Shown one piece after another: positions 1-6,248 of a stretch of DNA of 34,463 nucleotides. The stretch lies in the IMG/VR virus record IMGVR_UViG_3300005260_000005, positions 1 through 34,463 of that record. One strand, given 5' to 3'. A model generated the notes under the pieces. The model had not been told where the DNA came from. It was given only the letters and a program-made list of their open reading frames with translations, and did no database searches. The stretch's first letter is position 1. Each line of letters begins with the position of its first letter. The translations under genes were made by a program, and so were the position numbers. This stretch comes from a virus.

Positions 1-467
1 GCGTCTTAGCTACCCATTCAACCTATGCTTGGTTATTCACTTCAGCGTTAGGTCTAGTCATAGTAGTCTGTTGCTGCTGATTTGCCGTCAGGTCAAATCA
101 AGCTGTGAGCGCGGTTACTTTGTCTCTACCCTACACACCCGGTGTAAAGCGACGGTGTCCGCCTTTCTCATCCTGACTTCAGGATTAGTTCCCTGGCTTC
201 TGGATAGACAATCCATGCCACACATTCCTCGGTCTTCCGACTTGTTGTGCATCACGCTCATAGGCACGGAGGTTATCTGTATCCGCTGCACGGTACTGGA
301 ATGCTACGTCTACGCTACCTGATCCACAGGGCCATCTGGGATAGCTTCAGAGGCTATCTTGCTTGAACAGTGGAAGCAGTTGGGTCAGTGAGGTTGAGAA
401 GTATCACCTACCATTGAAGCTATCGGGTCTCGCTTTTATCACCATCCTACTTCATTACAAATGCTGG

Positions 468-484
468 GTTGGATTTGAACCAAC
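468..484 (-). tRNA. tRNA T-arm-like hairpin A
   Basis: On the minus strand this is GTTGG-TTCAAAT-CCAAC, a perfect five-pair stem with a seven-base loop matching the tRNA T-loop consensus TTCRANN. An acceptor-like segment would follow at 461-467, but I find no matching 5' acceptor strand. Upstream (485-500) the sequence forms a near-palindromic hairpin around GTGAAAC rather than a normal anticodon arm. It is either part of a degenerate tRNA or a T-loop module in a larger RNA. Confidence 0.35.
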
Positions 485-584
485 ATCTATCCGTTTCACG
501 GGATTATTGAAGCCTTACCTGTTGTCATCGTAACTACTACATGGAGGCGCATACCTGGGTCAACTGCTCAGAAGCCCATGCTAC

Positions 585-601
585 GTAGGACTCGAACCTA
601 C
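585..601 (-). tRNA. tRNA T-arm-like hairpin B
   Basis: On the minus strand this is GTAGG-TTCGAGT-CCTAC, a perfect five-pair stem with a canonical T-loop. It starts only 63 nt from hairpin C, which leaves too little room for a normal 72-76 nt tRNA. No complementary 5' acceptor strand for GTAGCAT (578-584 on the opposite strand) is present nearby. Confidence 0.35.
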
Positions 602-646
602 ACCATACTCCACGCCTAGCCGCCAGTCTCCGCCTATTGCTCGGAG

Positions 647-665
647 GATTGGAATCGAACCAATC
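647..665 (-). tRNA. tRNA T-arm-like hairpin C
   Basis: On the minus strand this is a six-pair stem (GATTGG/CCAATC) closing the loop TTCGATT, a canonical T-loop. Upstream on the same strand are further local hairpins (for example AAGG-ACTTG-CCTT near 721-735 and TGAAG/CTTCA near 668-690). They resemble pieces of D, anticodon or variable arms, but their spacing does not give a cloverleaf. Confidence 0.35.
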
Positions 666-1158
666 GGTGAAGGAGACACTCTCTTCAGCCACCAGTATTG
701 CTTCAGATGGTTAGCCATTTAAGGCAAGTCCTTTACCCTCATACGTGCCCTCTACAGAGGTTATGTGAACTATGCACCACAGCTCACAGCATACGCGACA
801 GTCTGTTTGATCTACTGCCATTGTGCTAATGAGACACATGTACAGGTGCACTCGCTACCTTCGCTCACTACCTTGCTCACCGTGAATTCCTAATATAAGT
901 CAGACCTATTTCACCACCGTAGTAGCGTCTGAACCGGTATTGCAGCCGGTGTCACGGACTATTGCTGACGAAGTTTAGGGGCGTCACCCAGATAGTTACA
1001 TTCCCAGTAGGGTTAGTGCTTGGTTCTATAGCCAGGTACCTGAGTCCTGCGGGAGGTTGGGGTATCCCGAAGCGTAGAGGCTTCATGCTATGAATTTCTG
1101 CCTGTCGCGGAGGCGAATCCCACAGGCCCTCTTGCGAGCTGGATCAACGTCGCAGTTA

Positions 1159-1650
1159 TTAAAACAACTGTTCAGGCTGATCCTTTAGACCACGAGCTGC
1201 ATCTTTCGTTTCCTCGGATGCATCACGGTCCATTTCATAAGGAACTAAGTTATCAACTCTAGATGAAACCCATCTAACTCCAATACCTTTGTTACCTTTA
1301 AAGTCATAGGGATATACTTCAATCTTAGTTGTAATGTCTGAACCATTACCAACTAGACCATCGAATGGAACACCATCCTTATCGAATACCTCCGGTGGTT
1401 CGAAGCCAATCTTCTTACCTGATGCTGTCTCTTTGACTACAGGTCTACCGAAGTTAATATACCAACCATCATCATCCTTCTTGATTACATTCTTCATTCC
1501 TTCTGCCTGAAGTTCACGGAGTATCTCCATGCCCTTCTGATCAGGATAAAGTTGATGTGAGTATTTATCCCATTGGTTAACGGTCTTATTTCTGAACCAT
1601 TTACACTTACCTTGAATGAAATAAATACGTGTCTTCTTAAACTGCGGCAT
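1159..1650 (-). CDS. Single-stranded DNA-binding protein, T7 gp2.5-like
   Basis: The 163-residue product is likely the phage ssDNA-binding protein that coats the lagging-strand template at the replication fork. The block around residues 100-137, with GNGSDITTKIEVYPYD and then GIGVRWVSSRVDNLVPY, resembles the OB-fold core of phage SSBs of the gp2.5/DUF2815 kind. The C-terminus (about residues 140-163) is rich in D and E and ends in Phe, like the T7 gp2.5 tail that docks on polymerase and primase-helicase. Its ATG overlaps the stop of the preceding 45-codon gene (TAATG), and it is the last protein gene of the leftward arm, two genes after DNA polymerase. No domain search was possible, so the family call rests on motif recognition. 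Confidence 0.75.
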   Translation of the reverse strand: MPQFKKTRIYFIQGKCKWFRNKTVNQWDKYSHQLYPDQKGMEILRELQAEGMKNVIKKDDDGWYINFGRPVVKETASGKKIGFEPPEVFDKDGVPFDGLVGNGSDITTKIEVYPYDFKGNKGIGVRWVSSRVDNLVPYEMDRDASEETKDAARGLKDQPEQLF

Positions 1651-1787
1651 TAATAATCTTCTCTATCTTCATATGCGTCTATAATCTCCAGTATTAGATC
1701 AACCTGATCTGGTTCCAACAATACCTTGCTGTCTCTGTTAGCTTCCAGGTATGCCGTCAACATATTAATTTCATTAATGTCGATCAT
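1650..1787 (-). CDS. Small acidic hypothetical protein
   Basis: A 45-codon gene starts at an ATG that overlaps the polymerase stop (TGATG) and ends in a TAA that overlaps the SSB ATG (TAATG), so it fits exactly between two replication genes. The product begins MIDINEINMLTAYLEAN and is acidic and probably helical, ending DAYEDREDY. The two perfect start/stop junctions argue that it is translated by coupling with its neighbours. A role as a replisome accessory peptide is possible from position alone. I do not recognise a family. Confidence 0.7.
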   Translation of the reverse strand: MIDINEINMLTAYLEANRDSKVLLEPDQVDLILEIIDAYEDREDY

Positions 1788-3739
1788 CAGTGCGTCTTAC
1801 TCCAATTGGTAGCAATGGTATAGTCCTTGTCGTCATCGTTCCAATACGATCCCGCCAAAGGACAGTGAAGTTTTAGATCTTCGCCTACTTCACGTAGACT
1901 GTCTGCTTGCATCTTAGCTATTCGTATTGCAACCTCCATATTGTTTGGACATTCAGTCTGCCATTCATCATGAACGAAGTTCACTAGCATGGCATCCATG
2001 TCCTTGAGTTTATGCTCCCACTTAAGGGTAGCCATCTTCATCACCACTGCTTCCCCATTCTGCAGGTATCCAGACATACATAGATGTCCTCGTTGTCCAA
2101 CCGTGTCTCCAGGTATTCTAACTGGGCGTCCGTCGAGCCCAGTGAACCAACCTCTCTTAGCGTCCTTAGGAATAACCGTGGTCTTAAGGAACTCGAAACC
2201 AGTATACCTTTGTAGTAATCTGTCAAGTGCTCTCCGGGTTTCTTCATCTTCACAACCCAGTATCTCAGTAAGCTTTCCGGTACCAGCGCCCAGTAACAGG
2301 GCATATATAAACCTCTTTGCTGCCGCTCTGCTTTTACAGACAGGACCGAGAATTCTTTGGTTGAGAGAATGCGGATCACTTTTATCCTCCTTCTTCCCAT
2401 TGACCAAAGCTTCAGTGAACTCTGGATCATTGATGTAATGAGCAAAGATACGAAGCTGAATACCTTCAGCGTCAACACCAACTAACAGTCTATTTTTGGG
2501 AGCCTGCCATAGAGAACGTAGCTCTTTCCCATACAGCTTCTTCTTGCCGGCTGTATCAAACTCATTGGGAATGTTGGCAGTGTTTGGCTGCTGATGAGCC
2601 ATGCGATGAGTCCAAGCGCCGATGCCGTAAAACCGGCCGTGAATACGCTCGTCTGAGGTGACGAGATCTAACCACTCGGTGAGAGTCCGACGCCTGGACT
2701 CAAGCATGATCCGCTTCGCGAGGAAGCGTGCTGGTGCAGGGGCAGTTTGTGGTAAGGTATCCAGATTAGTTTCGTTTACCTTCCATCCTGCCTTCTTCAT
2801 TATTGTAAGTTTATCATACAGCTCCTGAAGCCTTGTGTCAACCTCAGTAGTTCTATGTTTAGTATGTTTTAATCTATTATACTCTCTCTCTGCCTCTATG
2901 TGTGTAGAGGTCTTATCTACAGGTCTCCAACCAGCTTCATTTAAGACATCTACAATCTGTTTATGACTAGAAGGATTAAATTCAACCCATGAACAGAAAC
3001 TAAATGGAGCATCTATAGTAAGACAAGTAAGATCATCTCTAAGTACCTTAGGTATAGAACTAAGACTAATAGTACCATACTTAGTACTCTTAGGGGTTAC
3101 TACTCTGATTAACTTTAACTTAGGAGGAAAGGTATCTAAGATATCTCTATCTAAGATACTTAGTTCTTCTTCTACCTTACTAAGTAACTTAGTAGCTTTA
3201 TCTACATTAAAGCTAAATCCATTAGAACTAAGATTATTAACTATATTCTGAAATCTATGTTCTAAAGATATGCATAAACTATGTTCTTCCTTATTAATAT
3301 ACTTTATATACTTAAGGTATATTAGTTCACAGATATCTACGTCCCTTAGACAGTAGTCCTCCATGGCCTGTGAATACTTAGACCAATCGGAGTAATGACC
3401 CTTTTCCAATCCAAATTCAATTCCGTAGTTCTCAATAGAATGGCCTTGCCTTGGGTAATCAGCCATCTTTGAGATGATGAGAGTGTCAATAACTCTTTCC
3501 GTATCGATCTCAATTCCCAGTAGATTTCTGATAACTGGTAAGTCATAACCGAGAATGTTATGACCGATCCAAAGATTAATATTACTAGCCCAAGCCCTAA
3601 ATCGTTCGTACTCAATGGGGTCATTCGTTAAATTCCTGAAAATGTGATAGGTTTTGGTCTCAATATCCTTGCACACAATCACCCATATCTGTGTGGGATT
3701 GTGTAACCCATTCGCTTCTATGTCTATTACAACCTTCAT
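1787..3739 (-). CDS. DNA polymerase, family A (T7 gp5-like) with 3'-5' exonuclease
   Basis: This 650-residue replicative polymerase is slightly shorter than T7 gp5. The N-terminal proofreading exonuclease shows DIEANGL (D6, E8), a GHNILGYD block (D66) and YCLRDVD (D133). The polymerase domain shows the template-binding segment near 369-391, motif A VDAEGIQLR (D423), motif B from R471 through K475 to Y479, and motif C FVHDEW (H590, D591, E592). All catalytic acids are present, so it should be active. It belongs with the primase-helicase and SSB in a T7-type replisome. The segment 2815-3340, roughly residues 133-308 between exonuclease and palm, is much more AT-rich than the flanks and is dense in CTTAG/CTAAG pentamers, suggesting mosaic origin or an embedded DNA-level signal. 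The stop overlaps the next start. Confidence 0.95.
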   Translation of the reverse strand: MKVVIDIEANGLHNPTQIWVIVCKDIETKTYHIFRNLTNDPIEYERFRAWASNINLWIGHNILGYDLPVIRNLLGIEIDTERVIDTLIISKMADYPRQGHSIENYGIEFGLEKGHYSDWSKYSQAMEDYCLRDVDICELIYLKYIKYINKEEHSLCISLEHRFQNIVNNLSSNGFSFNVDKATKLLSKVEEELSILDRDILDTFPPKLKLIRVVTPKSTKYGTISLSSIPKVLRDDLTCLTIDAPFSFCSWVEFNPSSHKQIVDVLNEAGWRPVDKTSTHIEAEREYNRLKHTKHRTTEVDTRLQELYDKLTIMKKAGWKVNETNLDTLPQTAPAPARFLAKRIMLESRRRTLTEWLDLVTSDERIHGRFYGIGAWTHRMAHQQPNTANIPNEFDTAGKKKLYGKELRSLWQAPKNRLLVGVDAEGIQLRIFAHYINDPEFTEALVNGKKEDKSDPHSLNQRILGPVCKSRAAAKRFIYALLLGAGTGKLTEILGCEDEETRRALDRLLQRYTGFEFLKTTVIPKDAKRGWFTGLDGRPVRIPGDTVGQRGHLCMSGYLQNGEAVVMKMATLKWEHKLKDMDAMLVNFVHDEWQTECPNNMEVAIRIAKMQADSLREVGEDLKLHCPLAGSYWNDDDKDYTIATNWSKTH

Positions 3740-3951
3740 CTTCCGATTAGTATAGCTTCACAGTCAGATTTCTCAAGTCCAACTTGCTCGTGTGCGCCTT
3801 CATAATCTTCAACATTAGCATTGAGCTTAATAAATATCCGTTCAATGTTATCAGAGAAGATGTCGTCTACTCCTCCTTCATATCCATCTACAACTACTCT
3901 TAGATGTGGAGGGAAGTTCTGTAGTTCTTTAACTAATTCTTCTACATTCAT
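3736..3951 (-). CDS. Hypothetical protein, 71 aa
   Basis: The frame is open further upstream to 4095, but I place the start at the ATG at 3951. It follows an AGGA Shine-Dalgarno, and the upstream extension would run through a stable hairpin (3971-4005) and into another gene. The product begins MNVEELVKELQNFPPHLRVV and contains an acidic middle, resembling small phage proteins with a beta-alpha-beta core (VVVDGYEGGVDDI). It overlaps the polymerase start by four bases (ATGA), implying coupled translation. No function is assigned. Confidence 0.75.
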   Translation of the reverse strand: MNVEELVKELQNFPPHLRVVVDGYEGGVDDIFSDNIERIFIKLNANVEDYEGAHEQVGLEKSDCEAILIGR

Positions 3952-3970
3952 AAAATATATCCTAAGAGTA

Positions 3971-4005
3971 ACCGGCCAGAGGGAGAGAGATAACCTCTGA
4001 CCGGT
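3971..4005 (-). other. Intergenic RNA hairpin
   Basis: A 12-pair stem (3971-3982 with 3994-4005) closes an 11-nt loop. In the minus-strand RNA all pairs form (one G-U), whereas the plus-strand RNA would carry a C-A mismatch, so it is built for the leftward transcript. No U-tract follows, so it is more likely an RNA-processing or stability element than a terminator. Confidence 0.5.
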
Positions 4006-4016
4006 GTTGGTATTGG

Positions 4017-4154
4017 TTAGTGAACCGTCATTGCACAGGTCTTGCCGAAGAACCAGTCCACACAGTGGACGTGCTCTGCTGCATAGATGGCACACGCTAC
4101 GATGATCGCAATCGCTGCCACGATGATTAGTGCACTCGAAAAAGATTCCTTCAT
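4017..4154 (-). CDS. Small single-pass membrane protein, 45 aa
   Basis: The ATG at 4154 sits eight bases after AAGGAG. The product begins MKESFSSALIIVAAIAIIVA, giving one hydrophobic segment at about residues 8-25, followed by a short tail with three cysteines overall (CAIYA, HCVDW, KTCAM). This predicts a small inner-membrane peptide with a cysteine-containing outer or periplasmic tail. Such peptides in early phage operons often act on host functions, but no family is recognised here. It is followed by the 3971-4005 hairpin. Confidence 0.7.
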   Translation of the reverse strand: MKESFSSALIIVAAIAIIVACAIYAAEHVHCVDWFFGKTCAMTVH

Positions 4155-4165
4155 TCCCTTGCTCC

Positions 4166-4345
4166 TTATGCTGCTGATCTTTCTAATGCGTTGTCGAAGA
4201 AAGACCTAAGTAATGCTTCTTCCTTGAATATAGCTTCGTCATATTTACCTTCAAGGTTCTTCGCTTTCATATGCTTCAGACTTCTCTTCAACATATTGGC
4301 CAGCCAGAAACTTGCCTGGTCTGGTATATTAATTACGTTAGTCAT
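4166..4345 (-). CDS. Small hypothetical protein, 59 aa
   Basis: The ATG at 4345 follows GAGGAG and overlaps the end of the upstream gene by eight bases. The product begins MTNVINIPDQASFWLANML and is largely helical and basic (KRSLKHMKAKNLEGKYDEA). It ends 11 nt before the start of the next membrane peptide. No family is recognised; the Shine-Dalgarno and the overlap support real translation. Confidence 0.7.
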   Translation of the reverse strand: MTNVINIPDQASFWLANMLKRSLKHMKAKNLEGKYDEAIFKEEALLRSFFDNALERSAA

Positions 4346-4637
4346 CGGGCTCCTCTAATATTGCACGTAGTTCAAATGCATTACAGAACAATGTGGGGTC
4401 AACCCACATCCATGTCCTGGGATCATTGAGTGTCACCGTAGGACACAGTAACACACAACCTTCCTTAAGTCCACCGTGTGTGAACTCACTCAACATCCAT
4501 GTGGACTGAAGTTTATGTTTAACCAAGAACTCAGTACCACACTTCATCTTGGACAGATAGTCTCCACTCCTAGGTCCTTTACCTGCTGTCTGAAGTAACG
4601 GTTCTTCATCTTGATTATTAACAACTAGCTTCAGCAT
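4338..4637 (-). CDS. Hypothetical protein, 99 aa
   Basis: The ORF begins MLKLVVNNQDEEPLLQTAG and has mixed beta character with several aromatic residues (TWMWVDPTLF) and three cysteines. It starts three bases after the stop of the upstream gene and overlaps the following start by eight bases. I do not recognise a family. Its location in the cluster of small genes upstream of polymerase suggests an accessory early or middle function. Confidence 0.7.
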   Translation of the reverse strand: MLKLVVNNQDEEPLLQTAGKGPRSGDYLSKMKCGTEFLVKHKLQSTWMLSEFTHGGLKEGCVLLCPTVTLNDPRTWMWVDPTLFCNAFELRAILEEPDD

Positions 4638-4640
4638 GGA

Positions 4641-4850
4641 TCAACCTCTATCGAATTCTTTCAACTGTACTCTGAGCAACTCACGGAGATAGAACCTACG
4701 TCTGCCAGAGAAGTGAGATACCAATTCTCGGTGATAGTAATAAGCCTTCATGTTGCCATAATTGAGACAACTCTCAGCCCATCTCCAATTATTATTGATA
4801 TATTCTTCAGATTTCTTCAATTCCACTCTGATATGCTGTGCTAGGTTCAT
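4641..4850 (-). CDS. Hypothetical protein, 69 aa
   Basis: The product starts MNLAQHIRVELKKSEEYIN and is a basic, aromatic, helical protein (NNWRWAESCL, YYYHRELVSHF, RRRFYLRELL). A four-base ATGA overlap with the upstream frame (stop at 4847-4849) supports coupled translation. There is no recognised domain. The high Arg/Lys and aromatic content would suit nucleic-acid or protein binding, but that is only a guess. Confidence 0.7.
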   Translation of the reverse strand: MNLAQHIRVELKKSEEYINNNWRWAESCLNYGNMKAYYYHRELVSHFSGRRRFYLRELLRVQLKEFDRG

Positions 4851-4963
4851 TTTAGAATGCCTCTGTACGGCCCTAGGAAGCCCCGTGGTGCGTTATTTTC
4901 TCCGGCAGGTGGTAGGGCACCACCCAGAGGTTTCAAACGTTTGTAGAAGCTGAATTTCCCTAT
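4847..4963 (-). CDS. Small ORF, 38 aa, with no standard start codon
   Basis: Between 4850 and 4963 a frame reads GKFSFYKRLKPLGGALPPAG and continues to a TGA that overlaps the next ATG (ATGA), the usual junction in this genome. The only upstream codon before an in-frame TGA is ATA (4963-4961). It lies nine bases after a strong GGAGGG. The same ribosome site also serves an ATG at 4967 in another frame, which gives only 24 codons (ending 4893). Either an ATA start is used, or a one-base frameshift within the AGGGAAA run joins the two frames, or the sequence carries an error. The Gly/Pro-rich product matches no family I know. Confidence 0.45.
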   Translation of the reverse strand: MGKFSFYKRLKPLGGALPPAGENNAPRGFLGPYRGILK

Positions 4964-5005
4964 TCATGAGGCCCTCCAAAATTTACCGGACAATTTTTAT
5001 ACGTA

Positions 5006-5182
5006 TCAATCCTCGTCCTTGGACTTGATCAATTCCTTGTAGGCCAGATCAATCCAGACACAAGCCCAACGTAGTTCTTCCTTGCCAGCCATGTCGTGTT
5101 TCATCAGATGCTCCATGGTTTCATGTAGCTCATGATGAATACGAGCGATGCGGTTAGCTTGGTTATAGGGATTCCGGCCCAT
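5006..5182 (-). CDS. Small helical hypothetical protein, 58 aa
   Basis: The frame is open to 5209, but the ATG at 5182 (MGRNPYNQANRIARIHHELH) follows GGAG with seven-base spacing and is the better start. The product is His/Glu-rich and probably a two-helix bundle ending in a charged KSKDED tail. It overlaps the end of the 5163-5351 gene by 20 nt. No function is assigned. Confidence 0.65.
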   Translation of the reverse strand: MGRNPYNQANRIARIHHELHETMEHLMKHDMAGKEELRWACVWIDLAYKELIKSKDED

Positions 5183-5351
5183 TGATGATCTCCAGATGTG
5201 ATGGATCACTCATGAACTTGTAGTTCTCCGGGGTGGTGCACTCCACCAACGTTCTTCCCGTCAGTCCACGATAGACGTCGGTTACTATTCCAAACCACAC
5301 CTGATCGTCGTGGAACTTTCTGATCACTCTCGTCTCGTTGATCTTGAACAT
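5163..5351 (-). CDS. Small beta-rich hypothetical protein, 62 aa
   Basis: The product begins MFKINETRVIRKFHDDQVW and has alternating hydrophobic strands (VWFGIVTDVYRGL, RTLVECTTPENYKFM) that would suit a small SH3-like or OB-like barrel. Its ATG lies immediately after a TAG in the same frame (TAGATG) and right where the conserved UDG domain ends. The 62 codons are overlapped for 146 nt by the C-terminal extension of the UDG frame. By composition this looks like the genuine protein and the UDG tail like the overprint. Confidence 0.6.
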   Translation of the reverse strand: MFKINETRVIRKFHDDQVWFGIVTDVYRGLTGRTLVECTTPENYKFMSDPSHLEIINGPESL

Positions 5352-6012
5352 CTAGTCTCCAATCTATTGCCTTGAGACCCTGGTTCAGTAGTTTATCGTT
5401 GATTGTGGTGAACAATCTGCTGCCCTCGAATGGGGTCTTGGATGCTCTGCTTCCTCTCGGACTAGGATGACTAGTCAGGATCACCTCGTTATTTGTGAGG
5501 TCTACGTATTCGAGGTATCGTCGAGCGACTCCTCCAAGGAACGCAAATACAATTCCCTTATGTGAAAGTTTAGTAATGATCTCGCGGGTGAGCCACGACC
5601 ACTCTTCCCAGTCATGAGATAGAGAAACACCTGATCTGCAACTTGGGATCGCGTTCCATAGAAGTACTCCTTGGTCACTCCATCTGCCAAGATCACCGTG
5701 ATCGGGGATGGGGTATCCCAAGTCGGAATGGTATTCGGAGAAAATGGTTCTAAGCGTGGGCGGGAAGTCTCTTGGTTCAACGCTTCTCGGTATGCTAAAA
5801 GCGTATCCTGTTGCGAATCCTCCTTGGGGATAAGGGTCCTGACCAATGATGGCACAAACCACATCATCAAGACTAGTGCGAGACAAGGCAGCAAAAAGAT
5901 TAGTGCGTCGCGGGTTGTATCCGACATTGGCTCTCTCCATGTCTTTCAAACGTTCATTGACGACTTGCCATTCACCAGATTTCCAGTAGTCCAGGTTCCA
6001 TGGATATCTCAT
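5206..6012 (-). CDS. Uracil-DNA glycosylase (family 1-like)
   Basis: The 268-residue product carries the hallmarks of uracil-DNA N-glycosylase, which removes uracil from DNA. It has IIGQDPYP (57-62) with catalytic Asp59, LLWNA (Asn120, the uracil-binding Asn), FLGGVARRY, and SHPSP (181-185). A terminal IDWRL (216-220) is where this family normally ends. The usual GQDPYH is GQDPYP here. Beyond residue 220 the frame continues for 48 more residues of unlike composition, overprinting the 5163-5351 gene. A two-base loss just before TAGATG would explain this. The start ATG at 6012 has GAGGA six bases upstream. A phage-borne UDG may prevent uracil in its own genome, or help degrade host DNA or repair deamination. 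No dUTPase or thymidylate synthase is seen in the window. Confidence 0.85.
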   Translation of the reverse strand: MRYPWNLDYWKSGEWQVVNERLKDMERANVGYNPRRTNLFAALSRTSLDDVVCAIIGQDPYPQGGFATGYAFSIPRSVEPRDFPPTLRTIFSEYHSDLGYPIPDHGDLGRWSDQGVLLWNAIPSCRSGVSLSHDWEEWSWLTREIITKLSHKGIVFAFLGGVARRYLEYVDLTNNEVILTSHPSPRGSRASKTPFEGSRLFTTINDKLLNQGLKAIDWRLDVQDQRDESDQKVPRRSGVVWNSNRRLSWTDGKNVGGVHHPGELQVHE

Positions 6013-6248
6013 GAAACTTCCTCGGACTTCTCTAGCTTCCAGGTTTCACCGGAATCTCTTCGTGCCAGATAATAATTGGCACCTTCCATCAATTCTACAC
6101 TCAACAAGATTATATTATCTCCATCAAAATATGCTTCTTCCTGATCATCATAGGCTGCCCCTTCAATGGCCCACTTCTTGACACCTTTACATTCACGAGG
6201 TGCAACTCTACGCCACGACCGAATCTCTCCACGGATAGCTTTGGGCAT
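6009..6248 (-). CDS. Hypothetical protein, 79 aa
   Basis: It starts at an ATG with AAGGGG seven bases upstream, inside the last 41 nt of the primase-helicase gene, so the overlap appears genuine. The product begins MPKAIRGEIRSWRRVAP with a basic N-terminus, then an acidic beta-rich middle (DDQEEAYFDGDNIILLSVEL) and ends KSEEVS. It overlaps the UDG start by four bases (ATGA). No family is recognised; location suggests a replication/repair accessory role. Confidence 0.7.
   Translation of the reverse strand: MPKAIRGEIRSWRRVAPRECKGVKKWAIEGAAYDDQEEAYFDGDNIILLSVELMEGANYYLARRDSGETWKLEKSEEVS

Larger units (their letters stand above)
1..1158 (-). ncRNA. ORF-free, hairpin-rich region; candidate structured RNA or degenerate tRNA cluster
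   Basis: No convincing gene lies on either strand for 1158 nt, although the rest of the arm is packed with overlapping genes. The region is immediately downstream of the SSB gene on the minus strand, so leftward transcripts should run into it. It is full of short perfect stems: 132-136/142-146, 171-175/180-184, 201-205/211-215, 340-345/353-358 (six pairs, seven-base loop), 749-752/757-760, 933-937/946-950, 1050-1054/1065-1069 and 1100-1105/1122-1127. Three further hairpins look like tRNA T arms and are listed separately. I could not fold any complete cloverleaf. Large phage RNAs such as GOLLD and ROOL are known to sit beside tRNA genes. That assignment is inference only, and a decayed tRNA array is the main alternative. 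Confidence 0.35.

Noticed and set aside
29-322. 97-codon open frame on the plus strand
   Set aside because: Ser/Cys/Leu-rich composition, no ribosome site, opposite to local transcription, and crosses several RNA hairpins; likely a chance frame in the ORF-free region.
1-1158. tmRNA or CRISPR array in the ORF-free region
   Set aside because: No tmRNA-like 5'/3' pairing or tag ORF is seen, and there are no regular direct repeats with unique spacers.
3952-4095. Upstream extension of the 3736-3951 gene
   Set aside because: The extended frame crosses the hairpin and overlaps the 4017-4154 membrane-peptide gene; the internal ATG has a better ribosome site.
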